In this document: positions 33,301-44,900 of the stretch, piece after piece
Numbering within the stretch: the stretch's first letter is position 1
Layout: every line of letters begins with the position of its first letter
From: Dreissena polymorpha
Taxonomy: Eukaryota; Mollusca; Bivalvia; Myida; Dreissenidae
Direction: 5' to 3'
DNA length: 64,000 bases
NCBI RefSeq assembly: GCF_020536995.1
Contig: NC_068355.1
Coordinates: 5,511,711 to 5,575,710 of the forward strand
Translations under genes and position numbers: made by a program
Notes under the pieces: model-generated
Databases searched by the model: none
Told to the model about the DNA's origin: nothing
The model's input: only the letters and a program-made list of their open reading frames with translations

Positions 33301-35017
33301 GTTTCATTCGGTTCCGAGCCCGAGCAGCTTGTACTGAATTTGCTGACTTGTTGCAATGACGCCTCCAGTACACGGCTATCCTCGTTTGCACACTCTCTGC
33401 TTTCTATTAACGACTTTTCCAATAAAGGGCTCTTTGAGAATAGGCACTCGCGGCATGATCTATAAGGGCTCTTTGAGAATAGGCACTCGCAGCATGATCT
33501 ATCTGATGACGTCATTTTTCTCATTTCTTGAGCTGATACTGCTGGTTTGTATGACTGTCTCATTGTTTTTTGGCAACTTATGCTGACCCTGAAAACTTCC
33601 GGTGTGTTGCTTTCTTTAAGCGGCATATTGTTTGGTTGTTCTTCAGTTAGACTAATCGGTCCGACTAATGTATCCGGTTCAGATTGCAAGAAGCGTATCG
33701 GTCCGACTAATGTATCCGGTTCAGATCTCAATACGCTCTTTTGTTCAGATCTCAAAACGCTCTTTGGTCCCATTGATATTTCTGGATCAGAATTCAAGAC
33801 GCTTTTTGGTTCGATCGATGTATCCGGTTCAGATCTCAATATGCTAATTTGTCGAACTGATGTATCCGGTTCATATCTCAAGTAGCTGATTGGTTGGACT
33901 GATGTATCCGGCTCATATCTCAAGCTCATTGGTTGGACTGATGTATCCGGTTCATATCTCAAGACGCTCTTTGACTCAATTGTTTCATCCGGTTTCGAGC
34001 CCGAGCAGCTTTTACTGAAATCGCTGACTTGTTGCAATGACGTCTCCAGTACACGGCTATCCTCGTTTGCACACTCTCTGCTTTCCTCCAACGACTTCTC
34101 CAATAAAGGGCTCTTTGAGAATAGGCACTCGCTGCATGATCTATCTGATGACGTCATTTTTCTCATTTCTTGAGCTGATACTGCTGGTTTGTATGACGGT
34201 CTCATTGGTTGTTGGCAACTTATGCTGACCCTGAAAACTTCCGGTGTGTTGCTTTCTTTTAGCGGCATATTGTTTTGTTGTCGTTCTGTTAGACTTATTG
34301 GTCCGACTAATGTATCCGGTTCAGATCGCAAGAAGCTCATTTGTCGAACTGATGTTTCCGGTTCATATTTCAAGAAGCTCATTGGTTGGACTGATGTATC
34401 CGGTTCATATCTCAAGACGCTCTTTGACTCAATTGTTTCATCCGGTTTCGAGCCCGAGCTGCTTTTACTGAGAGCGCTGATTTGTTGCAAGGACGTCTCC
34501 AGTACACGGCTATCCTCGTTTGCACACTCTCTGCTTTCTTCCAAGGACTTCTCCAATAAAGGGCTCTTTAAGAACTGGCATTCGCTGCATGATCTTACTG
34601 ATGACGTCATTTTTCTCATTTCTTGAGCTGATACTGCTGGTTTGTATGACGATCTTATTGTTTGTTGGCAATTAATACTGGCCCTGAAAACTTCCGGTGT
34701 GTTGCTTTCTTTAAGCGGCATTTTGTTTCGTTGTCGTTCTGTTCTACCCGATTTTTTCATCGTAGAAGGCTATATTAGAATACACATAATAAAAACGCTA
34801 CTTGTAGGTCATAGTTAAAGGAATATATAATGTTCCTTAACGGAACAATATACAAATAAATATTATTAATACTATTAATTATAGTACTTATAATATTAAT
34901 AATAATTATTAAAAAAAAATAATGACAATAATTATGATAATAATAACAGTATAGATAATATTAATTATGCTCCTCCACTTCCTCCTCCTCCCCCTCCTCC
35001 TCCTCTTCCTTCTCCTA

Positions 35018-35061
<44 letters not shown>

Positions 35062-38000
35062 TATAATCACATCAAATAGACCATTAAAAAAGTATTATCC
35101 CACTACCATTATCATCATCTCATCTCTACCGCTATCAAGGTACAAGCGCTGCCTACCGGTTCAGTGGCATATCCGTTCCTCTTCTTCAAAACAGGAAACT
35201 GGAACGGCTCTCTCCTGCTCAAAAGTCCCGCGCTGATGATCCTGTGCATATTTAACAATATTTTAATATGAAAACGGTGAAAAATGTGAGATCATCAAGT
35301 TCTTAAATACAAGACAGCATGTGTTATGTTTAAAGGGGCCTTTTCACAGATTGTGTCATGTTTTGAAGTTTGTCATTAAATGCTTTATATTGATAAATGT
35401 AAATATTGGATACAAAAAGCTCCAGTAAGAAATTAAGAATACAAATAAAAAATGGCTGTTTGTAAAACATGCATGCCGCAAATATGGGCTGTCAGTTGTA
35501 GTGGCAGCCATTGTGTGAAAACGTTTTTTGTCACTGTGACCTTGACCTTTGACCTAGTGACCTGAAAATCAATAAGGGTCATCTGCCAGTCATGCTCAAT
35601 GTACCTATGCAGTTTCATGATTCTAGGCCTAATTATTATTGAGTTATCATCAGGAAACCATTTTACTGTTTCGAATCACTGTGACCTTGACCTAGTGACC
35701 TGTAAATTAATAGGGGCCATCTGCCAGTCATGATAAATGTACCTATAAAGTTACATGATCCTAGGCATAAGCATTCTTGAGTTATCATCTTGAAACCATT
35801 TTACTATTTCAAGTCACTGTGACCTTGACCGTTGACCTAGTGACCTGAAAATCAATAGGGTCAGTTACTAGTCATTATCAATGTACCTATGAAGTTTCAT
35901 GATCCTAGGCGTAAGAATTCTTGAGTTATCATCCGGAAACCATTTTACTGTTTCCAGTCACTGCGACCTTGACCTTTGACCTAGTGACCTGAAAATCAAT
36001 AGGGGTCATCTGCCAGTCATGATCAATGTTCCTATGAAGTTTCATGATTCTAGGCGTAAGCATTCTTGAGTTATCATCCGGAAACCATTTTACTGTTTCG
36101 AGTCACTGTGACCTTGACCTTTGACCTAGTGACCTGAAAATCAATAGGGGTCATCTGCCAGTCATGATCAATGTACCTATGAAGTTTCATGATCCTAGGC
36201 CTAAGCATTCTTGAGTTATCATCCGGAAACCATTTTACTGTTTCGAGTCACTGTGACCTTGACCTTTGACCTAGTGACCTGAAAATCAATATGGGTCATT
36301 TGCCACTCATAATCAATGTACCTATGAAGTTTCATGATCCTAGGCGTAAGCACTCTTGAGTTATCATCCGGAAACCATTTTACTATTTCGAGTCACTGTG
36401 ACCTTGACCTTTGACCTAGTGACCAGAAAATCAATAGGGGTCATCTGCCAGTCATGATCAATGTACCTATGAAGTTTCATGATCCTAGCCTAAGCATTCT
36501 TGAGTTATCATCCGGAAACCATTTTACTATTTCGAATCACTGTGACCTTTGACCTTGTGACCTGAAAATCAATAGGGGTTATCTGCCAGTCATGATCAAT
36601 GTACCTATGAAGTTTCATGATCATAGGCCTAAGCGTTCTTGAGTTATCATCCGGAAACCATCTGGTGGAAGGACCGACCGACCGACGGACCGACATGTGC
36701 AAAACAATATACCCCTCTTCTTCGAAGGGGGCATATAAAAAAAGAAAAGGTAACCCTCAGCAGTGCTTGAACCACAGACTCCTGGAGTCGTGGAGTAAAA
36801 AGACTACTACTTACACCACTCGGCCATCCGTTCGGATACGATGACAGATGTATTTTATACTTTATATAAGCAATCCTCGTAGTTTCACAAAATATAACGA
36901 CAACAACAGAACTCTCCAAAATTTAAATTCGTTTCGCGTTGCAACGCTTTATAATTTTCGGGTTTTTAAATCGTCAAAAGATGCATATAATGGCTATTTT
37001 AGAGCATGGTAAATTGTTCAGTATTACTGTTTCCTCACACATATCGTTACTACAAAGAAAATTTGCGAATCTGAAACAACTTTTTTTAATTTTCTATTTT
37101 GTCAATTTACCCAAACGTGAAAAGGCCCCTTTAATGAGATACGTGTATAATTAACTGGAAACACAATGAGTTATCTCGAGAAATAAGACCTTTCTTAGAT
37201 TCCTAAATCAATTGTCATGGATACTGAAGTTTATTTTTCACACATTTTTGACACGCAAATGCGTTAAGTGTCAATAAATGTTACATGATTATTTTTTTTA
37301 AGCTTTAAGCAACACTTGGCTACCAGTTGGCGACGAGCACTAAATCTCGCAGTTCTGTGTAGTCTGCAAACATCCGGGTCTCGTCAACGCACTGGAACAG
37401 CTGGGACTGGCTCATGTGACAGAACCTGCGAACACAACACAAATATCAATTGGCAGCACCTCTCTGAGCACATTATTTACCAAATACAAATACTTACATA
37501 CGGATTATTTATAACTCGTTTCCAAACTTAATTACAAATAATAACTTGGTTGGTTGACATTCAATAACAGATGTACTTTCCTACTTGGATCTATAGTTCA
37601 TAAGTTTGTAATAGGCGCAATGCCCTCTTATTTCAATGATGTTATTCATATCTCAAATAACATTGTGTACGCTCTTAGATCCATCACACACACTGGTATA
37701 TCATCTATTCCGTTTAAAACAAATTATGGAAAACGAGCGTTTTCGTTTTGGTCACGAACCATATGGAATTCAATTCCAATAAGCATCCGATAAGTGTCTT
37801 CGAATACAACATTCAAAATAAAATTTCAAGAATACCTACAAACAAATCATTGATATACATGTATGCTCATTTTTTATTTTATTATTTTTCTATGCTAATA
37901 CTTTGTTGTGATGTTTATGATGGGATTTATTTTGAAAGATTGATTTTTGAAAGATTGATTTTTGTATCAGATTTTGCATATTTTGTATTATCATAATCAT

Positions 38001-41000
38001 CATCGACATCATCATCATCGACATCATTATCATCGTCGTCTTCGGAATTGATAAGGAAGTTATTATAACATTTAACTGTATAGTTCATTTTCTTTTCTCC
38101 CTTGTATGTTCGTATGCATTTTTCAAAATATATACTTGTGTTTTGTTACTGAAGACCACATTGTAAAAAAGAAATTATTATGTGAATTCTTCATGAAATA
38201 AAGTTATTATTATTATTATTATTTTGTGTTTGGGCAATTGCTGCATTATCAATGTCCCAGAAATACAATAAAATTAATTCTCTGAATTATAACACATTTA
38301 AATTTCTGATTTCTTTTCAGAAGAAAACACGAACGTGGCAAACAATACGTTTAAGGACCTACTCGGTGCATGGTCCATATCCCAGAAACCATGATCACTG
38401 ACCTGACGAGTTCCATGACACGTGTCGTGTACTGCATGCGCTCGTGTGCCCCGTGCACGATCCAGCGAAGCCCCACCTGAAACACGTCATATTCGCGCGG
38501 GGCCATCAGATCGTCTACAAAACAGAAATCGCATGTGCACAGTTTATATTAGAGAAATATATGAGCCGCGTTCTAAGAAAACTGGGCTTAATGAATGTGC
38601 GTAAAGTGTCGTCCCAGATTAGCCTGTGCAATCCACACAGGCTAATCAGGGACGACACTTTCCGCTTTTATGGTATTTTTAATTTCAAAATAGTCCCTTC
38701 TAAACGAAAATCAAATTTAGGCGAAAAGTGTCGTCCCTGATTAGCCTGTGCGGACTGCACAGGCTAATCTGGGACGACACTTTACGCACATGCATTATGC
38801 CCAGTTTTCTGAGAACGCCACTCAATTATGGTAAAGTTTGTCATGCTGTTTTATGGCCATTTAACATTCGACTTCAAAGTTTGACCTTGACCATTGAATT
38901 ATTAAGACGGGCGTTACATGCGTTCGTCGTTGTTGAAGGGCAGACATTTGTGACAATTATCGGTACTTAAAAAACATAAAGCTCAATTATGGATGAAACA
39001 CGAAACTTAGCAATGACGGACTAACAGTCAGACTGACGTACGAATGCTATTTGCCGCCTTTTTGGAATGGGGAAATGAGCATGTTCTGACGTGTATTATT
39101 CACGTACTTATTTCGCTCATTTAAAAGCAAATCAAACGTACCTGAAGCCAGCAATCTGCAGAAGTTATCCACCCGGATTTCCATAAACTCTGCCAGAAGT
39201 ACGGCACTCATAAAATCGCGCAGCACACGATGAAATGCCTTTGTGTACAGAGGCCCCGAATACTTGCATCGGATCAACAGCCGCACAGCGTCTCGAAGTG
39301 ACAAACATCCGGTAGATCGATTCAATCGCTTCCACAGTGCGCGGACGTCAAGATATTCGGCCATTATTAGAAGGTCGATTTCGTCATCGGGATTTGTCAT
39401 CAAGTTTCCGGTGTACACAAATTCTAGAAATGTCGCAAAGGCGGATGGGCTGACTCCCAACAGTTTAATTTCTAACGGAAGTGTCTTTCTCACGTTGGAA
39501 AGAAGCAAACTAGAAAAGTATTTGCTAAAACAAGCCAAAACCAGTCGGTGTGCCATAAATACGTGATGCTCCACTTCTATCTTCACGTCAACTAGCTCTG
39601 TATTCTTATACAGTTGGTGGAGGTATTCGCCAAACGTGACGTAATGAGACAGCCTCGGGACCGGAAGCGAGGTAATGTTATCCCACGAGTACCAAAGTTC
39701 TTCCGAAATTGAATTACCAGAGTTCGAGGATATGTACCTATACATTTCATCGAAGTTTTCGAATTCCTTCAGTGCCATTTGCGTCATGTCCACATAAAAT
39801 ATAGGGAGTGGCAAATCCGTGCTGAATGCGTCGTCAAAACTTGCCATCTCGTCTGGCGTTGAACGACCGTCAGCAAAACCACCTGAGACATGAAATTAAT
39901 CAACGTAAAGTCTGTATGGTATGTAGATTGTGGGAATTGTGATAGGAATAAATTTAACGGCATTTTAAACTCAAAACCTTTATAAATCGAATTCCTCAAA
40001 AACGGCCTCCTATATCAACTCGAAAAATTATAACAATGATGTTTGCTTACATTTTCTACGAAATGACAATACATGTACTAGTTTTTATCCATGACGCTCT
40101 CGGCCACGTGCAGGTGTGTATTCCTTGTATTCCATGTGTAAAGGGAATCACGAGAACAATATTGGTTTTTGTGCATTTAATTATTTTCTTAAGACAATAA
40201 AATAAAAAAGTATTTGTTTCGATTAAAAAGCGTATGTGCGCAATAAGGAGATTGCAAATTGGTCGATCGTTAAATCCGCCATGCTGTTAAACACAAGCTC
40301 AAACCGCACGTGCAAGGCACGTTTGTTAATAGTATGACTTAACACACAACACACGTTTGTTTTATCAGCAAAATATTATAAACATCTTTGAAGAGTTGAT
40401 CATGGCTGTGAAGATATAAACTTCAATTCTTTGTAACTTACGAGATCTTGAAAGGACCATTTTCGGGAATGGATGAACATTCCATCAGCAGTAAGCTGCT
40501 TTTATGGGCTCTCGATGAAATAAGTGTATCAGAGCAATTGGTTTCCATAAATGATACCGAGCCACCAGGGCCGTATGTTCTATGTTAGCGCGATTAACTG
40601 TTTAATTATTTTCACTTATACCAAGTATTCTTATATTTTGTTGTGTTGTTGTTTTCATTTTCTAGTGATGTTGCACGTTTAATGATACATCATCAAATCT
40701 TGAATTAATTAAAATTATGTAGGAAATACGAAAATTCGAGAAATCCGTTGAAAGAAAATTAATGAATTGTAAAACATGTCAGTTTTGCATACGAAGAGCC
40801 TGTGAGTGTAAAGAAATCTACATTCCGATTCACTACAATTTAATTTTAGTTCAATCTGTTTAATAACAAAATACGTGTTTGAGCAATAATTGGTTTCCGA
40901 CGACGGGCACCAAATTCCAAAGACACGTGTGCATTTGGGGCAATTGCACTTTACCGGTACGTAACGAAGAACGGAAAAGCGAACCCTATCCCTAACCCGC

Positions 41001-41323
41001 AACAACTAACACCTAACACCTAGAACGCAACACCTTATAATCCTTTTTATCCTATATATTCCTTAGCTACCGCCCCCAAACCCCCAGCTTTGATGATAGT
41101 TGTTAACAACTGCGTACCGGTAAAGTGCAATCTAGACGTGCATTTTACAAGGCGAGTGCATTCGAATACATGTCTTAGGCATTTTACCTCGAGTCTTGCT
41201 TTCTGCTATTTTCAGTTTTGCTTCCAGCAATTGCTGATTGCCATATGTACGTGTTGTGGACGACAGCGGAACGTCGGGAACGCCCCCTAGCATCCGCACC
41301 AGAGAATCCTCACTGCTTTCCAT
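29402..41323 (-). CDS. BTB-BACK-Kelch protein with a ~1,100-residue repeat insert
   Basis: Eleven coding exons, all phase-compatible with GT/AG borders: 41188-41323, 39142-39882, 38403-38514, 37324-37425, 35157-35232, 31478-34769, 31183-31284, 30724-30901, 30359-30559, 29835-30052, 29402-29565. They total 5322 bp, or 1773 residues plus stop. The start MESSEDSLVRML is the first in-frame ATG. BTB spans about 140-250 (VDVKIEVEHHVFMAHRLVLA), BACK about 255-365, and Kelch blades about 1465-1773 (DIFVVGGF, YLIGGRD, YVFGGIG, CFIAGGR, YLCGGL, YMIGGR). This is the layout of Cullin-3 ubiquitin ligase adaptors; target unknown. Between BACK and Kelch, exon 31478-34769 adds 1,097 residues of repeats. Skipping that exon would break the frame, and its 3' end codes the first Kelch strand, so it belongs to the transcript. 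Usual family members are 550-700 residues. Confidence 0.85.
30234..30299. repeat. TA dinucleotide microsatellite
   Basis: About 32 uninterrupted TA units in a short intron of the Kelch gene. Confidence 0.95.
31560..34745 (-). repeat. Coding repeat array inside the giant Kelch exon
   Basis: Two nested scales. Small units of about 13-14 residues follow SVLRSEPDTSVGPK with many variants (SVLRYEPDTSVQPM, SFLRSEPDTSVRQM). Larger modules of about 150-230 residues start with NKMPLKESNTPEVFRASI, continue SYKPAVSAQEMRKMTSSDRS and a CSEC pair, then LLEKSLEESRECANEDS, and end in a run of small units; four modules start at about 34720, 34270, 33630 and 33020. The rest (31560-32700) is mostly small units. 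The array is serine- and charge-rich and likely disordered. Open frames on the plus strand here mirror this array. Confidence 0.9.
34967..35062 (+). repeat. CTC/CCT tract followed by a CAT microsatellite
   Basis: Simple sequence in the intron between coding exons five and six of the Kelch gene. Confidence 0.9.
35330..37134 (-). mobile_element. TTAA-flanked element with tRNA-like core, copy E, interrupted
   Basis: TTAA at both ends and family termini in inverted orientation. About 1.3 kb of a different tandem-repeat element (35450-36738) sits inside the short A-rich arm. The tRNA-like core survives at about 36755-36835, altered. Lies in a Kelch intron. Confidence 0.75.
35450..36738 (-). repeat. 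Tandem-repeat element, ~144-bp unit, inserted in copy E
   Basis: About eight units built on GTGACCTTGACCTTTGACCT, CAGTCATGATCAATGTACCT and GAGTTATCATCCGGAAACCA, with a period close to 144 bp. It ends with GACC/GACG runs and a hairpin (CCCCTCTTCTTCGAAGGGGG). Later units are more alike than the first two. The plan (short unique ends, internal tandem units) recalls the pearl-type elements described from bivalves. Confidence 0.75.
37525..38225 (+). mobile_element. 3' end fragment of a LINE retrotransposon
   Basis: The plus strand reads LGSIVHKFVIGAMPSYFNDV...YALRSITHTGISS...YGKRAFSFWSRTIWNSIP, the conserved tail of jockey/CR1-type LINE reverse-transcriptase proteins. It is followed by about 400 bp of untranslated sequence ending in AATAAAG and (TTA)n at 38200-38222, a normal LINE terminus. 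5'-truncated. Intronic in the Kelch gene. Confidence 0.75.
38563..38824 (+). mobile_element. Foldback element of the GTGTCGTCCC family, copy 4 (best preserved)
   Basis: Outer inverted ends (GAGCCGCGTTCTAAGAAAAC at left; GTTTTCTGAGAACGCCACTC at right) and two near-perfect hairpins. The sequence between the hairpins is AT-rich. Non-coding, in a Kelch intron. Confidence 0.8.
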
Positions 41324-41399
41324 CACTTGCACGTCGTTACATTCAACGGAGATGTTATTTAGGTCGAAACCATTGCTCTGTCAATTGTTAGCGTTCCTT

Positions 41400-41525
41400 T
41401 CGTTCAATGGCACTAGAGTTTTGTGGTTTGACGTTATCGCTAGGAAACGCACGTCATGACGACGTGACGTCATACATAATTATGACGTCGAAAACTGCGC
41501 TACGAACCGTAAAGCGACGTCAGTT
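41400..41525 (-). promoter_or_regulatory. Probable Kelch-gene promoter with clustered CRE-like sites
   Basis: The palindrome TGACGTCA (41465-41472) is flanked by further TGACGT/ACGTCA half-sites at about 41450-41462, 41483-41489 and 41515-41522. The patch is CpG-richer than its surroundings. It is 80-200 bp upstream of the Kelch start codon and downstream of the EIF2B1 poly(A) signal. TGACGTCA is the CREB/ATF site; use here is inference. Confidence 0.45.
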
Positions 41526-41892
41526 TATTCCTTTGATCATCTAAAATGAAGACGAAATGAGGCCAAAACAAAACATGAGAAACATTATTCAGTTATGTCT
41601 CTCTTTAAACGGGCAATAAATCGCAATGCGCCGCCAATATTTTCAGTCACGATGCTGATGGTGAAATGACCACTGCAGAAATGACTACTTTGACTGTCGT
41701 ACAATGAATGCTGTAAGCGAACGCCAAACAAACCGAGAGACGCCTATGGTGAATCCGGCATACCAGCTTTAACTTTGAGCCGGGGTATTATAAGACAACT
41801 TAAACTAAATTGTATTAGTTTTCAAAGAGATAAACATTTGTCTAATATGGCAGATGATAACATAAAAGCAATGATCAACACTTTTCAAACAT

Positions 41893-41898
41893 TTTATT
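41893..41898 (-). terminator. EIF2B1: Polyadenylation signal AATAAA of EIF2B1
   Basis: AATAAA on the minus strand 30 bp past the TGA stop, giving a very short 3' untranslated region. Confidence 0.6.
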
Positions 41899-41927
41899 TG
41901 CATAAAACAATAATTGCAACCACGTGA

Positions 41928-44900
41928 TCAACAGTAGAGTTTGATGAGCTCGTCACTGACTGCTGAGGGCGTGAGGACGCCGAGGTCGGTGAACAGCAGG
42001 GTAATGTAGCTCGGGGGAGTGTAGTCCACCAGGGGATGCTCCTTGTCTAGGTCACATCCGGACTGCAGCGTAGACGCCTTGTACTACAACACAAAATATG
42101 TGCTCGCTCTGTGGCAACGGGGCTAGATGCATTTGCCTTAAGTGGCGTCACAGATTTGCCTGTACAGTCCACACAGGCTAATCAGGACGACACTTGCTAA
42201 TCAGGACGACACTTTCGCCTATACATGATTTTCGTTAAAGAAATACACCTTATTCAAACGAAAATAAGAGGAAGGCTCATGTATTTGTGGCAAAGTTGAA
42301 GAGTTGGTCTCTAATGTTGTTATAACGTGTGAGGTCCATGTATATACCGTCTTTTCCATTTTCATTTTGCATTCGACACAACCAAAAACAAGTTTGGTGA
42401 AGCTCTGATGAAAACTACTTGAATTAGAGAGCGGACACCATGCTCAGTGTTTAAAACGCACTAAGTGACCCCGTGACCTCATTTTTGACCCGGTATGACC
42501 CATATTCGAATTTGACCTAGACATCATCTAGATACAACATCTGACCAAGTTAAGTGAAGATCGGATGAAAACAACTTGAATTAGAGAGCGGACACTTAAT
42601 ACGGACCGACAGACACTTAATACGGACCGACAGACCGACCGACCGACAGACAGACAAGCTCACTCCTATATACCCCCCTAAACTTCGTTTGCGGAGGTAT
42701 AACAAGAATAAACGTATATTAGTTCATATTCCGATGTTCTTATAACCGGAACAAAAACAAACACACACAAAAATAAAGTTGAGTTCTTTGCATCGTTTTT
42801 CGGTGCACAACTAACAAAACAAAACACAATCTTATGTCCCGATTCATATTTCATTTCAATTTTAATTATACAAAAATCAATATATGAAAATTGAAACAAT
42901 AGTGCCTGTTTCCATTTACCGTTCTTGAATTGATAAAACGGTATACAGAAAACGAGGGGCGCTCCGCTGTTTTGGGGAGATAAACCATGATTGATATTTT
43001 TGCGCAGTTTTCTCCCTTAGATCGTATTATTGTTGAATACATAAATGTAGTTAATTATAGTAGAGGAATATTCGAGTCTTGGGACAGCTATTGTTGGCTA
43101 CTCTAATGGGAAAATAAATAGATCTGGTAACATTAAGTTATGAAACAAATGTACATGTATGCTTTTGTTTAAAATCATAGGATTTGAGTACACGTATAAC
43201 ATGCATTTTGATAATGGCACAATAAATATCTTTTTAAGCATTGCTTTATTCTTAAAGGAATAAAAACAATTGAATTATTTACTACATTGTAGTCATATCT
43301 GTTTAACAAATTAAAAAAGCCCCACATTATTGCTAAACATATCATTAGTATGGGGAACAATTCCACTGAGAGCATAGATTGCCTCGTGAAGCCCTGTCAT
43401 ACCAAGTAGTTTTTTTTCCACTTTTCGAATATCTGTTTAAATGAGTTGGATGTGTATTTACCGGGTAAGGAATAAAATAATACATTTTTCGACTATTGCA
43501 TGTACTTTAACAGACCATGCGAGTCAACGCTTGCTTGAAGGCGCTTTCCTCTTCCCTGCTCAGGGCCACCACCACCTTAAAGAACTTATCAATAAAATAA
43601 GCTCTGGAACTCATATATATCCTCCACTCAGCAAATCATACACATATAGTTACAGATATACAAGCTTTTCTATAATGGTATTTGAGTTTCATTTTAGGAG
43701 ACAACCAGGGTCTAAAACGGAACGTTTCAACACGTGCAAGTAGTTTTTATAGACGTGACACATGCTTTTCGCCTTCTTTATGAAACTTAAAGTTTAAAGT
43801 AATTTTGTAGCGGGTTTATAATATCATTGGACGGTAAATATTTTGTTAGCATTAATTTAATCTTGAGCGCTCTTTCCGGAACATTAAATATGTTGTTTAA
43901 TTAGTTATTCAATAGGCACATTAATTAATATTATTAATAATATTATATAAAAATATATCAAGCGCAAAACAATTTCATATAAGGTGTTTTGTTATCAGTC
44001 TTTCAGAGCTAAAATCACTAGACATATCAACGTTCAGTTGTGAAAAGTAACATGTATTTGTACTAAATCGAACAAATTTGAAATTATATATTATACACCT
44101 TGCACTTAACCATTTCATAAGATTCAAACAATTGTTTATTCTCCTTTTGTCCTGTTCTTTCTTACAATATTGGCAGTACTAATACAACTTTAACATTGTA
44201 TTATGTAAGGTGATGTTAAAAATAAAACAGTTAAAATTTAAAACAAAGGGGACATTTTAGCAGCCGCCGCCGATTAGTGTGCTTCTTAAAACATAATTCA
44301 GGTCTAAGGGGTAATATGGGGTAATAATAATTGGAATACCGGACTCGGGGGAAAGGGCATTGCAGCTCTTTAAATGTAAGGACCTCCCCCTGGTTATCGG
44401 ACTAAAACGAGTTTGTTTTGTTAAATTAGTACTGAATTTGCATAGTATAAGGGCGAAGAACAAGAAGTGCCATAAGAGGCTAATTATAGCCCTATCAATT
44501 CGGTTGGATCGACATGAAATACAGGTATGTTGGGAAACATTTAGATGTCCGATCATTTAAATCAAGAAATATATACTATTTATAAAAAAAAAACTGAAAA
44601 TATATACTTCTTCCCTTTCGGCGTGTCTTTTCCTCCCCCAAAAATTCATGTAAGAAGCCATGCTGATCGAAATAAGTGATTTGTGTAAGGGAAAAAAGTA
44701 CCCCAAAAGCCATGAATGAGTTACCTCCCCAAGACAGCAGCACAGAGCAAAGATCTAAAAATTAAAATGTTATTTTATAGATCTTTGAACAGCGCCACTC
44801 GTTTTCGTTTTTTGTAAACCGTAATATCAAACCTAGAACGGTACAGGGGACCAAGTTTTAATCATTGATTTTCGTAACATGAAGATTTAAATGAAATTTG

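Noticed and set aside
31519-34626. Long plus-strand frames opposite the giant Kelch exon
   Set aside because: Reflections of in-frame repeats; the minus strand has splice borders and domain continuity.
44257-44556. 99-residue minus-strand frame
   Set aside because: No family resemblance or splice context; lies in an EIF2B1 intron.
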